NCBI RefSeq assembly: GCF_003573695.1
Contig: NC_039364.1
Span: 71,444,256 to 71,508,255, forward strand
Direction of reading: 5' to 3'
DNA from: Papaver somniferum
Lineage: Eukaryota; Streptophyta; Magnoliopsida; Ranunculales; Papaveraceae
DNA length: 64,000 bases
Under the pieces are notes generated by a model. The model ran no database searches. It saw only the letters and a program-made list of their open reading frames with translations, and was not told where the DNA came from. The position numbers and the translations under genes were made by a program. Of this stretch, positions 11,201-22,527 are shown one piece after another (the stretch's first letter is position 1; each line of letters starts with the position of its first letter).

Positions 11201-11501
11201 TCCATTTGAAACTCCATCAACTTCTCAAGTTTCTAGGAAAGCACAACGGAGCGATCGCATGTGTATGCTTGATGCTGTTCATAAAATGTCAGTTGCTGTT
11301 TCAAGGTTAACGAAAAAGAACGAAAATTGTGTTTCGTTAGAAATTGTGCGCAATGCATTGCAAGCTACTCCTGATTTAGAAGAAGATCTTTTAATGGACG
11401 CTACAGAGCTTTTGCAAGATGAACAGAAAGCAAAGGTGTTTTTGGCCTTGGATGATGTTTCAATTCGCAAGAAATGGTTGCTGAGGAAACTTCGTCCATA
11501 G
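8264..11501 (+). CDS. Myb/SANT-like DNA-binding protein with three tandem domains (L10-interacting MYB type)
   Basis: Six exons join in phase 0: 8264-8596, 8672-8884, 9351-9689, 9774-9980, 10240-10581 and 10932-11501, giving 667 residues. Exons 1, 3 and 5 each encode one Myb/SANT-like domain (Myb_DNA-bind_3 type; residues ~13-111, ~195-295, ~375-478). All show WTP.MD..FI.IM and VLxNRxKKLR, and end in VWDxYLx. Exons 2, 4 and 6 each open with HPEAxxxxTKxxPN. The last exon adds an acidic Ser/Asp stretch, a basic KRPFETPSTS region and a helical tail ending KKWLLRKL. The family is probably nuclear and DNA-binding; the target is unknown. I start at the ATG at 8264 because it follows a good acceptor. 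All introns are GT-AG and there are no internal stops, so the gene looks intact. Confidence 0.85.
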
Positions 11502-11729
11502 TAAGTGAGCTGACTTAGTTAGGGTTTGAATTTTGAGCTTATTTCCATAGAGATGTAAAACTTGCGGTAGTTGTACTGGGCTACTTCACTGTGTGATTAT
11601 CTGCTGTGAACTATTTAAATTTGACGCATCTTTTGTATCATTTCATGTTCCATTATCTTAGTCTGGTCATTGACCCACTATATAGAAGTGCCACCGGTCA
11701 TTCACATACTCTTCGAATGTTGCATGTAC
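11502..11729. other. 3' flank of the Myb/SANT-like gene
   Basis: Probable 3' UTR and intergenic DNA, with AT-rich stretches but no clear poly(A) signal. Nothing else is recognisable. Confidence 0.4.
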
Positions 11730-12062
11730 GGGGCAGGGATCCAATGACATGGTTAGAATGACATTATCATGACATGGTGAAGCCATTTTTTCAACCAAAC
11801 CCAAAAGGCGATCAATTTGAAGCTATATTTTTGGTGAAACGTTCCTCTAATAAAGCTCTACATTGCAACCAAAATGAGTGCATTCCAAGATTTGTATCAT
11901 TTTGATTATCAGCCGGTGAATCATTTTGATTATCAACAGATGAAGATCAACGGTTGAAACTAAAATTTGTGCATTTTTAAATTCATTGCCATTTGGAATT
12001 TGTAAAAAAAGTGAGTTCACCATGTTACGAACCATGTCATCGGATCCTTCCTCTGGATGTAT
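11721..12062. mobile_element. MULE-type MITE (324 bp) with degenerate 9-bp target duplication
   Basis: The element runs 11730-12053. Its left end GGGGCAGGGATCC...GACATGGTT matches the inward reading of the right end, GAGGAAGGATCC...GACATGGTT; the similarity also includes an ACATGGTGA block further in. Flanking 9-mers TGCATGTAC (11721-11729) and TGGATGTAT (12054-12062) differ at two positions and fit an old Mutator-type duplication. No coding capacity. Confidence 0.6.
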
Positions 12063-12535
12063 TTCATTTCAATAACTCAGCATTTAAAATGCGTCTTATG
12101 TAATATTGTTTTAAATACTCTCAACCACTGAACATGCCGGATGCTATCTCGTGTACTCAAGAACTACTAAAAAAGATGCGTAGATACATGTGGAAGTTCA
12201 ATTAGTGCAAAACTATCCTGAGAATTTCTGTCCCACGAAAACTCAGAAGAGGACTGCAGGTGTCTTCTGAGTGAGGATGAAATTTGTGCAAAACTATCCT
12301 GAGAATTTTGCACAAATTAGTGCAAAACTATCCTGGGAATTTCTGTCATACTATCCTGATACATGCCGGATGCTATGTCAATTTTTCAGTGGCTCAATTT
12401 TAAAGCGACCCCCTATTTTTCCTGGTGGGGTAGGGTGAGGATGATATTTGTGGTTGATACAGTTGACACATAGGGGTGTAAATGGGGGGTGGAGGGAAGG
12501 CGGTAGATGAGAAGCAGCTTCGCTTAAACTTGAGA
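12063..12535. other. Intergenic spacer with a short degenerate duplication
   Basis: A GTGCAAAACTATCCTG segment occurs three times (about 12206, 12287 and 12320), and ATGCCGGATGCTAT occurs twice (about 12132 and 12363). This looks like local slippage or partial duplication. No gene is visible. Confidence 0.5.
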
Positions 12536-12870
12536 GCTCTTTTACCTCGCGTTTTTAGGGGCCACTCAAAAGGATTTAGGGGCCAACAATAAAACAAAAA
12601 AGGTCACCCAAAGGGAAAATGTAGCCAGCCCTTATCTCGCGTAATTCGTAATGGCAAAATTACCCTTATATATTCGGAGGATATGATAACATTTTTATCC
12701 TCCGATTTCAATCGGAAGACAAAAATTTACCCAGATTTCCGATCGTAGTCGGTGCGGTATTAGAATGATTTTTGTTTCATTTTTTCCATTTCTTTTTCAT
12801 TTTTGAGTTGTTAGAGTTATAGAGAAGAAGGTGAAGGAAAAAAGGGAAAACCCATTTTATCACTACAAAA

Positions 12871-15399
12871 ATGGATGGATATGAAGAAGAAGGTGAGAAT
12901 CATGGCGAAGACGATTTGGGGTATATGTTGAATGATCCAAACTTTTGTGGAGAGGAAAACCTAGACGACCCTTTCATGGAAGAAAATGGAGAATCGCCTG
13001 ATATTGAAGCTAACGATGCATGTAAAACACAGGTATTGTGTTAAGAAACTCAAATACTCGATTTGCATGCGTTTATGTGCTTTTGTAAACAAGAAAAACC
13101 GATTATTGCATGCATTGAATGCCATGAACTACCCAGATTCGGTAGATAATTTCTCGAATAAACTTACGAATATAACACACTGAGTACCAAATATGTATAT
13201 TTGGTAGTTCTAAGATAGTAGTTTACTGCCGAATATGAGAAAAAACCCCAAACTGGTTTTCCAAAAAAATCTACATTCGGTAGTTATGTAGAGTTATTTA
13301 CCTCCGAATGGCCCCAAAAACGAATTCCTCAAAAAATTTCAAAACTCAGTATTCTTATCCTTTACAATCGGTAATAGTTTAACATTATTTGACTGCCGAA
13401 TATAACAGCGGCATCAAAATAAAATTTCCGAAAACTTGAAAATCGGATGTTTATCGATTAAAGTTATCTCCCGGTTATTTATATTCGGCTGTTTTACTAT
13501 ATATTTTAGATTCCGATTATATCATTTTTTGCACTCAGTAAACTGTGTACATTCATTTGCATAAATCGGGTGTTTTGGGTAACCGATAGGATTCCGAATA
13601 TAGTATATTCGGCAGTTTGACTTATTTAATAACCTCCGATTATTGTATAATAATTTGTTGCTTTCATATGCAGGTCGTTGAAGAGTTTGTTGATGATTTC
13701 TATTTGAGGCCCGACACTTCCCTATACTATGCAAACGATTTGGTATACTCATTAATACTTTTCTTTTTTTTCAAAATTTATATGTTAAATGGTTATGCTT
13801 ATTAAATTTATTTTGTTTTATGCACGTTTAGACATTTGGAAGTAAGAAGGAGGTAAAGGAATGGCTTATGAACAAGGCAAAAGATAACATGTGCGTGGTA
13901 GTTCAAAATAATCATGTTAGTGACACTCGATTTGAAATGATTTGTGAGCGAGGTGGGACGCGAAAGAGTCACGAGGGAAAGAATAGTAAGTACGTACGGA
14001 AGACGAATAGGAAATACCGAAGCAATACCAAGAAGATAGGATGCCCATTTAAGATTGTCTTCAATAAGCCCGATGGTATAAGGTAAAGAGTATAAAATGT
14101 ATAAAGTTGATAACGGTTGTCACAACCATGATGATCCGTTGGATTTAATTGGACATGTAATGGTTGCCAAGTTAAAACCACATCAAATGCAGACGGTGAG
14201 GTCTATGCGGATCCAAAAAGCGAGTGCGATCTTAAGTAAAATAAAGGCGGACGACCCCGACAACTTGTCTTCTTTGTCTACAATTAAGTCGACCCTAGCT
14301 ACGATCAAAAGGACTGATGGGATGGTAGAATGGTCATGCAACAATCGGAGTGGTTAGCGGAGTTACACGGCTACACCTTAAGAAGGGAAGAAAAGGATGG
14401 TATAGTGGTTCGTATTTTCTTGGCACATCCCGAAATGATCCAATTGGCTCAATGCTTTCATCAAATTTTGTTGATAAATGCTACTTATAAGACAAACAAG
14501 TATAACATGCCATTGTTGAACATTGCTTGCCATACTTCGGACAAAAACACGTTTACGATTGCATGGGGTTTTATGGATCATGAGAACAATGTGAGTTTCA
14601 TTTGGATGTTGGAGACTTTGAGGTCCATTTATAACGGTGATAATTTTCCAAGGGTTATTGTAACGGATAACGATCAAGCCTTAATGCATGCAATAGCGGT
14701 AGTGTTTTCGGAACCCAAAACTTGCAATGTACGTGGCACATTCAATGCAATCTCAAAACCAATTGCCATCATCATTTCCAAGCTAAAAGACCAAGGAAGG
14801 GTACCAAGAGGTCAAAGGAAGAGGATGAGCACATTAGTAAATTAACCGTGGAAGAACGTAAGTAAGAGGATAGGTTATTTGAAGAAAAGTGGAAGGAGGA
14901 TGGAATTATTTGGAAAATGTTCATGAAAGCATGGGACAAAATCGTTTGGTCGATGACCGAGGAAATTTACGAATGTAACTTGAAGAAATTTGAGGATGAA
15001 TACGTCACGGACTACCCAAAACCGGTTGAGTATTGTAAAAAACAATGATTAACGATTAAGGAGAGGTTTGTGTTTGCATGGACATATGAATATTGTAACT
15101 TCAAGAACGAGGCGACAAGCATTGCGGAAGGGTCTCATGGTCGACTAAAGAAAATACTAATTGGTAGTCAAAATGGAGTTGTGTCGATCCAAGAAGCAAT
15201 CCATGAATTCACCAATCGTGATCTCGTAAAGATTAGGAAATGTATGCAATTTAGTGTACCTCCGTTGAGTAAGTGGCACGATTACTTCCCGATGAACCAT
15301 TGCAAGGATTGGGTGAAACAATATGAGTCCAACATGGTTGATTGGGATCGCGTACCTTTGGGAAAAACTGATACTTTTCAAATTTTGAACTTGCAATAA
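12871..15399 (+). pseudogene. Decayed MULE (MURA/FAR1-related) transposase
   Basis: Exons: 12871-13032 (acidic N-terminus beginning MDGYEEEGENHGEDDLGYML), 13674-13742, and from 13832 onward. 13832-14086 is a FAR1-like DNA-binding region (TFGSKKEVKEWL, RKYRSNTKKIGCPFKI; then CHNH at ~14115). The catalytic region at 14330-14720 matches MULE transposases (HPEMIQLAQCFH, TYKTNKYNMPLL, IVTDNDQALM). A CTWHI segment, readable only in another frame near 14728, follows. Damage: stop codons near 14086, 14864 and 15046, and frame changes near 14090, 14335 and 14725. The first catalytic position reads N (LLINATYKTN) where the family has D. The last open part, 15070-15399, ends GKTDTFQILNLQ inside the first unit of the 211-bp array. 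Confidence 0.85.
13130..13660. repeat. Left interior array of ATTCGG/CCGAAT motifs in the MULE
   Basis: About fourteen ATTCGG, ATCGG, CCGAAT or CCGAT motifs occur in roughly 520 bp inside the first transposase intron, in mostly alternating orientation. The same motif family fills the right side of the element (32180-32900) and its other non-coding parts, so it belongs to the element and not to the host. Confidence 0.7.
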
Positions 15400-16245
15400 T
15401 CGGAAGTAAACTTAGTTACCCAAACTTCCGAATATGGGTTGTCTAACCTTCTATATTGGCCCTTGGAACCACCTAGAGCCATGGCATGGTTTGTTTTGAA
15501 CTTGTAATATTCGGAGGATAATTATTTTTTGTAAAGTCCCGAATGTACGATGGCCCAAAAATCAGAATTTGGGAAAAACTGATACTTTTCAAATTTTGAA
15601 CTTGCAATAATCGGAAGTAAACTTAGTTACCCAAACTTCCGAATATGGGTTGTCTAACCTTCTATATTGGCCCTTGGAACCACCTAGAGCCATGACATGG
15701 TTTGTTTTGAACTTTTAATATTCAGAGGATAATTTTTTTTTGTAAAGTCCCGAATGTACGATGGCCCAAAAATCAGAATTTGGGAAAAACTGATACTTTT
15801 CAAATTTTGAACTTGCAATAATCGGAAGTAAACTTAGTTACCCAAACTTCCGAACATGGGTTGTCTAACCTTCTATATTGGCCCTTGGAACCACCTAGAT
15901 CCATGGCATGGTTTGTTTTGAACTTGTAATATTCGGAGGATAAATTTTTTTTGTAAAGTCCCGAATGTACGATGGCCCAAAAATCAGAATTTGGGAAAAA
16001 CTGATACTTTTCAAATTTTGAACTTGCAATAATCGGAAGTAAACTTAGTTACCCAAACTTCCGAATATGGGTTGTCTAACCTGCATGGTTTGTTTTGAAC
16101 TTGTAATATTCGGAGGATAATTTTTTTTTGTGAAGTCCCGAATGTACGATGACCCAAAAATCAGAATTTGGGAAAAACTGATACTTTTCAAATTTTGAAC
16201 TTGCAATTATCGGAAGTAAACTTAGTTACCCAATCTTCTGAATGT
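15359..16245 (+). repeat. 211-bp tandem array starting inside the transposase 3' end
   Basis: Units start at 15359, 15570, 15781, 15992 and 16169 (TGGGAAAAACTGATACTTTT). The period is exactly 211 bp three times, then 177 bp because of a 34-bp deletion, with a partial last copy. Each unit contains the last dozen transposase codons with the stop, then an inverted pair (ATCGGAAGT...ACTTCCGAAT) and an ATATTCGGAGGA...CCCGAATGT pair. The array separates the convergent transposase and PMD genes. Confidence 0.92.
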
Positions 16246-17400
16246 ACAACACAAATCATTGTCATTTATTTGCTCTTCTTTACTTTACGACCGTGACTAC
16301 CTCCCAGTCCTGCACGACCACGGGTTTGAGCACCTTCAGTTGGAGCACCTTCAGCGCTCGATGAAGATCGAGTTCTTTTACGCGTCTTTGATACTGCCAC
16401 CTTGGGCGGATGCCTCTTCGTGACTTTCTCCCCAAACTGGGCAGCATAATCTTCGTTATCCATATTATCAACTAGGTATCTAGCCTCTTTGATCTTCTCA
16501 GCTGGCATGGGATCTCCGCTCTTCAGGCATGCAGTTAACATTTTGGAAACATGCTTGAACCTATTCACCTGTTTTTTATACGTAATGACATAACATCAAA
16601 CGGTAATTACCTAAGATTTATAGGAATAATATAAAATGAACAAAAATATAAGAACACACACCAGTCTATCATAACCAGCTGGTTTGTCTTTGATGATACA
16701 ATTATAACTTGAACCCGTCGCAGTAGTGTTGGATTTGATTTCACGGATAACCAAAGGATGTGATACGTTGTTATACCAACTCATATAGTCTGGAGAATTT
16801 TCATCACCTCGGGTGGTTCGTCTACCAGTGTCGATAATGAAGTCATTCCTCTTATCCCAGTTATCAAGAACAGTAGGTGGGCCTGTGTGAACAATCGTGA
16901 GATTATCACCACTAGAAGAGCACAACTCCAACTCCAATTTGTAGTAATCCCCCATTTTCTCCACAGGTTGATGTTGTATATACCCGTGTTGTCGCATCAC
17001 CCTAGAGGGGTTATACATCACATATCCTGTGGGGTGCCACAATGGTCCAAAATAAAGGGACAAGTCCGACCGAACATTTATATGCCCACTGGATCAATCT
17101 TCCTTGTATGGATCAAAGCATACGTCCGAGGCCTTCAATTGGTCCAAAATCTCCCTCATGCGAATCAACTGCTGCTCTTTTGTCCTAGAACGGTTGTCTT
17201 CAAATATATACTTTGTTCCTCGAGGAGTACCTTTGCACCACCCCGGGTTCTCTCCGTCCAACTTCAGGATAGGGAAGTGGTCATAGATCCATGCCTATAT
17301 ACATAAGAAACCAAGTTTTAGTAAATAGATTGTGTATATTCGGTAGTAATTTCCAAACATTATTTCCGATTATATATAATCGGAAATAAAACTGAGTACC

Positions 17401-20099
17401 TGATGAGTGCCAAATATTGTATATATTTATCCCTTTTTGTTGGCATTTAACTCATCTTTTATGCATTAATTCTACATTTTATCCCATATTCTGTATTTTC
17501 ATTGTTTTCAAGAATAAATATTTTTATTAATTAATTTTGCATTTTTAGGTAATAAATAAAGTTCGGATGAGTCGCGGAGCAAAAAGAGCAGAAAAGTAGT
17601 GAAAAGCCGGGAGAAATTACGCAAGGAAGCCGCGAAGAATGGTGCGCACAACCTCATTTTCTACACACAAAAGCGCCTCCGTTCTCAGCCATCAGATCAT
17701 TTCTCAGAAGCATCCGACGGTCGCTCCTTCATAGAGCATCAAAATCTGAAGTCTCTGCCAAGCACCACAGCGCTGAAATTCCAAGCCTTCAGATTAGATG
17801 GTAGTTGAATCCAACGGTCGCTCCCTTGCTGTTCATCGAAGATTGATATCTCCGCCTTACACTACAGTACCTAACTCCATCAAGTACCGTTCGTTTCGTT
17901 GTATCCATTCATCCGACGGTCGCTCCTCGCTTGCCTCCGCATCACCGTCCGATTCACCTACCAGCTTCGCATCCAGTGACTCAGCGACGCAGAACATCAA
18001 ACTCGATACGCCCGCCTAACACCCTATCACCCGAGCCCTACCACCTAACCAAACAACCCCCTTCTCCCATTCTATCGAACCCATCTACCACCATCACCCC
18101 CCTCTCTGCAGAACCACCTCCTTCCCTGCCGCACCACCATCATCACCACCCCTCCTGCAACAGCCACCAAACCACCAACTCCACAACAACCGCAACCCAT
18201 CACTACTATCATCACCCCTATCACCTATTAAGCTATTTCAACAACTCCACCATCCTTCACTGTTAGGATTGGATTTGGTGAATTAGATTGATAGATGAAG
18301 CAATTGGAGGCGTGGATAGCATGAGGGGAGTCAGAGGAAGATTGGGTCGAAGCTATTGAGTGCTATCAGTGATTAGGTAAAACCTAATTTCAATTTTCAC
18401 CAAACCCTAATTTCACTGTTTTGGGGTTTTTGATTGTTTGTATAAATAGATGATATGGGTATATGTTAGAACTTATGCTTGGAGTAGCCAACATCCAGGA
18501 CTTTCATGTCATGTTAAGTGTTAATGTGTTCTGTTAATATTTTCATTTCATTATGTTCATGTTATGCTTGTCTCCTGTTATGCTTATGTTCATGTTATGT
18601 TTGGAGTAGCCAACATCCAGAACTCTCAAAGTTCTGTTAAATGTTAAAATGTTAATTTTCAGTTCACTTTACAGTTCAATTTTGAGTGTTAGTCTCCTGC
18701 TTAGTCTCCTGTTAATTTTGAATTTGCTGCTTAGTTTCATGTTCATGTTGTATTCCTGTTATGCTTATGTCCTGTCATGTTAGTATCCTGTTAAATGTAT
18801 TTTGTTATGTGCTTGTTTAATTTCATGTTTTGATTCCCATTTCATTCCTGTTAATGTTTGTTACTTTGTTCTGTTAATGTTATTGCTCACTGTTAGTATC
18901 AATTCACTGTCATGTTTAAATTCACTGTCATTTGAAGGAATGCTAGACTAGATACATCTTAGAAGCTTTGTGCTGATTGTGTAATGGAAGAAATCAGTGC
19001 TTATAGCAAGCTGATTTTCTTGCCATTCCTTGTGTATGCTTAGGATGCAGTGTTGATTGTGCATTGGGAGAAACTAGTGCTTATAGCAAGCTAGTTCTCT
19101 TCCATTCTTTTAGTATACCTCCTGTTTGCCTGTATTCTGCCTAGCCTTGCTTCATGTCAGTTTCTCCACAACCTTGCCCTTGGCCTTAGGCCTTGGTTCA
19201 ATCTTGTTTTGTTTTGATTTTGTTTTGTTGCTGTTTAGTTTTTTTCATTGTTTTTGCCCTGTATTGCTTTTGTCTGCTGTCTTCTTCTTTTCTTGTTACT
19301 GCACTTAGCCTGCTGCAACTCTGTTGCTGTTGCTGTTGGCCTTGCAGTGCAGCTCCTGCTCCTGCTGCTGCTACTGGTGCCTGCTGCTGTGCTGCTGCTG
19401 CTGCTGCTGCTGCTAGGCCTGCTACCTGGTGCTGCTTCCTTTCTCCTGCAGCTGCCTTTCTGCATTCTTCTGCTGCAGCTCCACTCTCCTGCTACAACTC
19501 TGCTGCACTGCTGCTGTAGCTGCTGTTGCTTGTTCTGCTGCAGTTGCTGTTGGCCTTGTTGTGCAGCTCTTGCTCCTGCTGCTGCCCTGCCACTTCTTCT
19601 CCTGCTGCCTTCCAAGGCCAACTGAGACCAAAGTCCAACTGAGCCCAATTCACTTCAGTGAAACCAAAAGCCCAGAGCACAACTTGGGCTCATCAGAAGA
19701 CCAAAACCAAAGCCCAATTTCATTAAGGCCAAAGCCTAGTGTATTGATAGGTTAGAACTAAAGCCCAATTCAATTAATTGTGGGCTTAACCCAAAAGCCT
19801 GAACTCACTGTAAGGCCAAAGCCCAATTTGCATTTCAAAGACCAAACTGAGCCCAATCTCAGTTCCTTTTATTGTTATCAAACCCAATAGTACTCAAAGC
19901 CCAATTTAAGCCAAAAAGGCTTCATAGCCCAACAACAATTTAGGAACCCAATTAGCTAAAACACTTCCAAAACACACCCGATCTCTGTGGATCGACCCGT
20001 ACTTGCACGAGCTACAACCGACGACCGTGCACTTGCGGTATTACTGTAGGCCCGCGTTTTTATCACGCTTAATTTTTATACCCTTCTCCGGGCCTGCCA
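17401..20099 (+). repeat. LTR1 (2,699 bp)
   Basis: Begins TGATGAGTGCC right after GTACC and ends CTGCCA seven bases before the primer site. It has a (CTG)n-rich segment at about 19310-19610, which produces long Leu/Cys or Ser/Gln frames that are not genes, and a run of AAGCCCAATT motifs toward its end. Almost identical to LTR2 apart from short indels, for example in the CTG segment. Confidence 0.92.
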
Positions 20100-20105
20100 A
20101 GTTTT

Positions 20106-20153
20106 TGGCGCCGTTGCCGGGGACTATCAAGTTTTTGGCGCCGCTGCCGGGGA
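20106..20153 (+). promoter_or_regulatory. Duplicated primer-binding site of INT1
   Basis: TGGCGCCGTTGCCGGGGA at 20106-20123 is complementary to a tRNA 3' end (Asp type in Athila/Tat elements, from memory). A second copy with one change, TGGCGCCGCTGCCGGGGA, lies at 20136-20153, together with its AAGTTTT leader. Thirty bases separate the two starts. Confidence 0.8.
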
Positions 20154-20797
20154 TTGGTGCTGTGTTTTATCTGTGTTTTTCTTTAGCTATTTTGCATTTC
20201 ACTGCATAGCATTTGCATCTGCATCTGCTTCATTTCATTTGCTGTTGGACCTGCTAATCTGAACCTGTTTTTCCTCTGCTGGGACGCCACCAAGGAAAAG
20301 AACCAAAACCCAACTGGGTTTTTGCAACAATATCAGAGCAGCTGGGCTGTGCTAAAAAGGTAAGCCTAAACCCATTCCATTGAGAGAACCCAACCTGTGG
20401 GCTTCCAAATTTTTTTTAATTGTGGGCTTGTAATAATTAACCCAATTTTTTGGGCTTTTTATTTTTCTATTTTGGGTTTGTAATAATTTATTTGTGGGCT
20501 TGTTGTTTAATTTGTGGGCTTGTATTTATTTTGTGTGGGCTTGTTTAAATTCTTCCATTGGACTTGTATTTTGTATTCTGGGTTTAAACCCAGCTGAGCT
20601 TGTAACCGATTGTGGGCTTGTTTCCACTCAAGAGTGGACCTCGAAACCAAAGTTTTAAAACAAACGTCGGACCTTAACCAACTGGGCCAAATTAAATTTT
20701 CAAAATTAAAACTTAGTGTTTCGTGGGTCGCAGCCTTCCATTCCATTAGAGGACAACAGTGGGCGTGCTCCCCATTCAAAAACCAAATTTTATTTTC

Positions 20798-20832
<35 letters not shown>

Positions 20833-21796
20833 TTCTTTTGCTCCAATTCAAAAACCAAATTTTATTTTCTTTTTCTAAAAAAAAAAAAAAAAAAAAAAGT
20901 TTTATTTTTCTCCCATTTAAGTCCAATTTTAGTGTTTTGAAACTTTCCATGTCTCTACACTTTTTCTTTTGGGTTGATCCTCAACTCTTTAGACTTTTGG
21001 TGTATGGTGATTTTTTTGTATATAATCCAGTAGATAAAATTTCTTAAAAACCCTTTTGTTCCTTTTGTATATATTTTGCTAATCCAATATGATCTCGGCT
21101 GAAATATGTTGGATTTTTGCCTTGAATAACGGAGTTTTAATTCTGCTTTCGCCGAAATCGGGTATTCTCTCTCCTTTTACTCTACTCAGCATGTCCCTTT
21201 CCATATGTTGCATTTTAATTCTTTCCATATTTTGAAACATTGAGGACAATGTTTAGTTTAGGTTTGGGGGTATAGAGTAGATGCCATGATAATTTGCTAT
21301 AATTAAAAACGAACTCCTTCTTCTTTTTGAAAAAATTGAAAATTCCAAAAAAAATTGAAAAATCAAAATTCAAAAAAAAAATTATTAAAAAAAAAAAAAT
21401 TAAAAAATGAAAAATCAAAAAAAATGGAGCTCATTTACCTTGAAATGTTGACTCTTGTGCAAATATGTAATTATTAGGAGTCTTAGTCTAGATATTTAGG
21501 CACCCTGATTCTAGCACAATTCACATCGTGATAAGAAATTTGCACGCGCACGATCTACCAATACATGTATGGCCTCGATCTTCAAGGTGTTTGATAGGAA
21601 GTTACGATTGCCAATCACTTTAGAATACTGAACGAAACTTGACTAGCTTGTTCTTTGGTTGGTTGGGATAGAAGGTGGAGGTTACATTAAGAAAGACAAC
21701 CATCGAATTTAACTGGGTGCATCAAAAAGGGCTACCTCTTGCAAAGTGTCATGTAATTTTTGTTTCTTTTTGTTATGTATCAAAAGTGTTTCCTTA

Positions 21797-21841
<45 letters not shown>

Positions 21842-22527
21842 GATGTATATATTCAGAAAAAAAAAAAAAGAGAAAAAAAATATCAGAAAAATACAAAAAA
21901 AAAATCAAGTATTGTTCAATTCCATCATCTCTTGTTCCAAAAAAAAAAGAGAATTGTCAATGTAAATAAGAGTCATGTAAATAGTCATCTTTTGTTGTTT
22001 CGTTGTAATAAGCAAGGAGGGTGTATGCCATTGATGTACAACGCGAGAAATTGTGAAATACCTCCAACTCATTCACAATTCTCGTAAAGTCCGGACAGCT
22101 AGCTAGATTTCGACCTCAGTTCTTAGCCTGAGAAACTATCTCTTGGTGATTAGTAGTCATGATTTCAGATCTTTCTTTACACATGTGTAGATACACTTTA
22201 CACTCTTATCACATGTCCTTATTTGTTATCAGTGCTAGGATTGTGCCTTCGATAGCTAGATTGACATCTCCATTTTGCTGTGAGCTTAACTGTTTTGCAC
22301 ATGTCACGTTTGATGGAATCTGAGCTTATATTTTGTCCTTAGGTTTTGTAGGCACACCTCTGGTAAACCTTCACGAGACTTCAACTCGTCCACTAGGGAC
22401 ACTTAGTGGTTTAAAAGGCTTAGTGCATACGCTAAATGCATTCGAGAGACCAGCGACAGTGGTATAGTTAGGATTTCCTTAGTTTTGTTTTACTTGAGGA
22501 CAAGTAAAATTCAGGTTTGGGGGTATT
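20154..22527 (+). other. INT1: non-coding internal region of the LARD-like element
   Basis: No retroviral domain is visible in any frame. It holds TGTGGGCTTG-type repeats (20395-20630), several long A tracts (about 20803-20830, 20876-20898 and 21799-21840), an internal purine-tract-like copy at 21260-21273, and the terminal purine-rich tract AGGTTTGGGGGTATT at 22513-22527 immediately before LTR2. Lys-rich frames over the A tracts are artefacts. Confidence 0.85.

Noticed and set aside
15359..16245. Repeated short gene fragment as a real protein repeat
   Set aside because: Each unit contains the stop codon; only the first unit is attached to the transposase frame.
17599..18266. Open frames repeated identically at 17.6, 22.7 and 27.9 kb
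   Set aside because: Identity only reflects LTR duplication; no family similarity, and LTR3 breaks the downstream frames.
19126..19755. Long Leu/Cys/Ala- or Ser/Gln-rich open frames in the LTRs (also near 24252-24891 and 29398-30048)
   Set aside because: They come from the (CTG)n-rich segment, are open on both strands at once, and change with repeat length between LTR copies.
20610..22087. Lys-rich open frames in INT1 (and 25745-27230 in INT2)
   Set aside because: They run over long A tracts; no domain, and frame depends on tract length.
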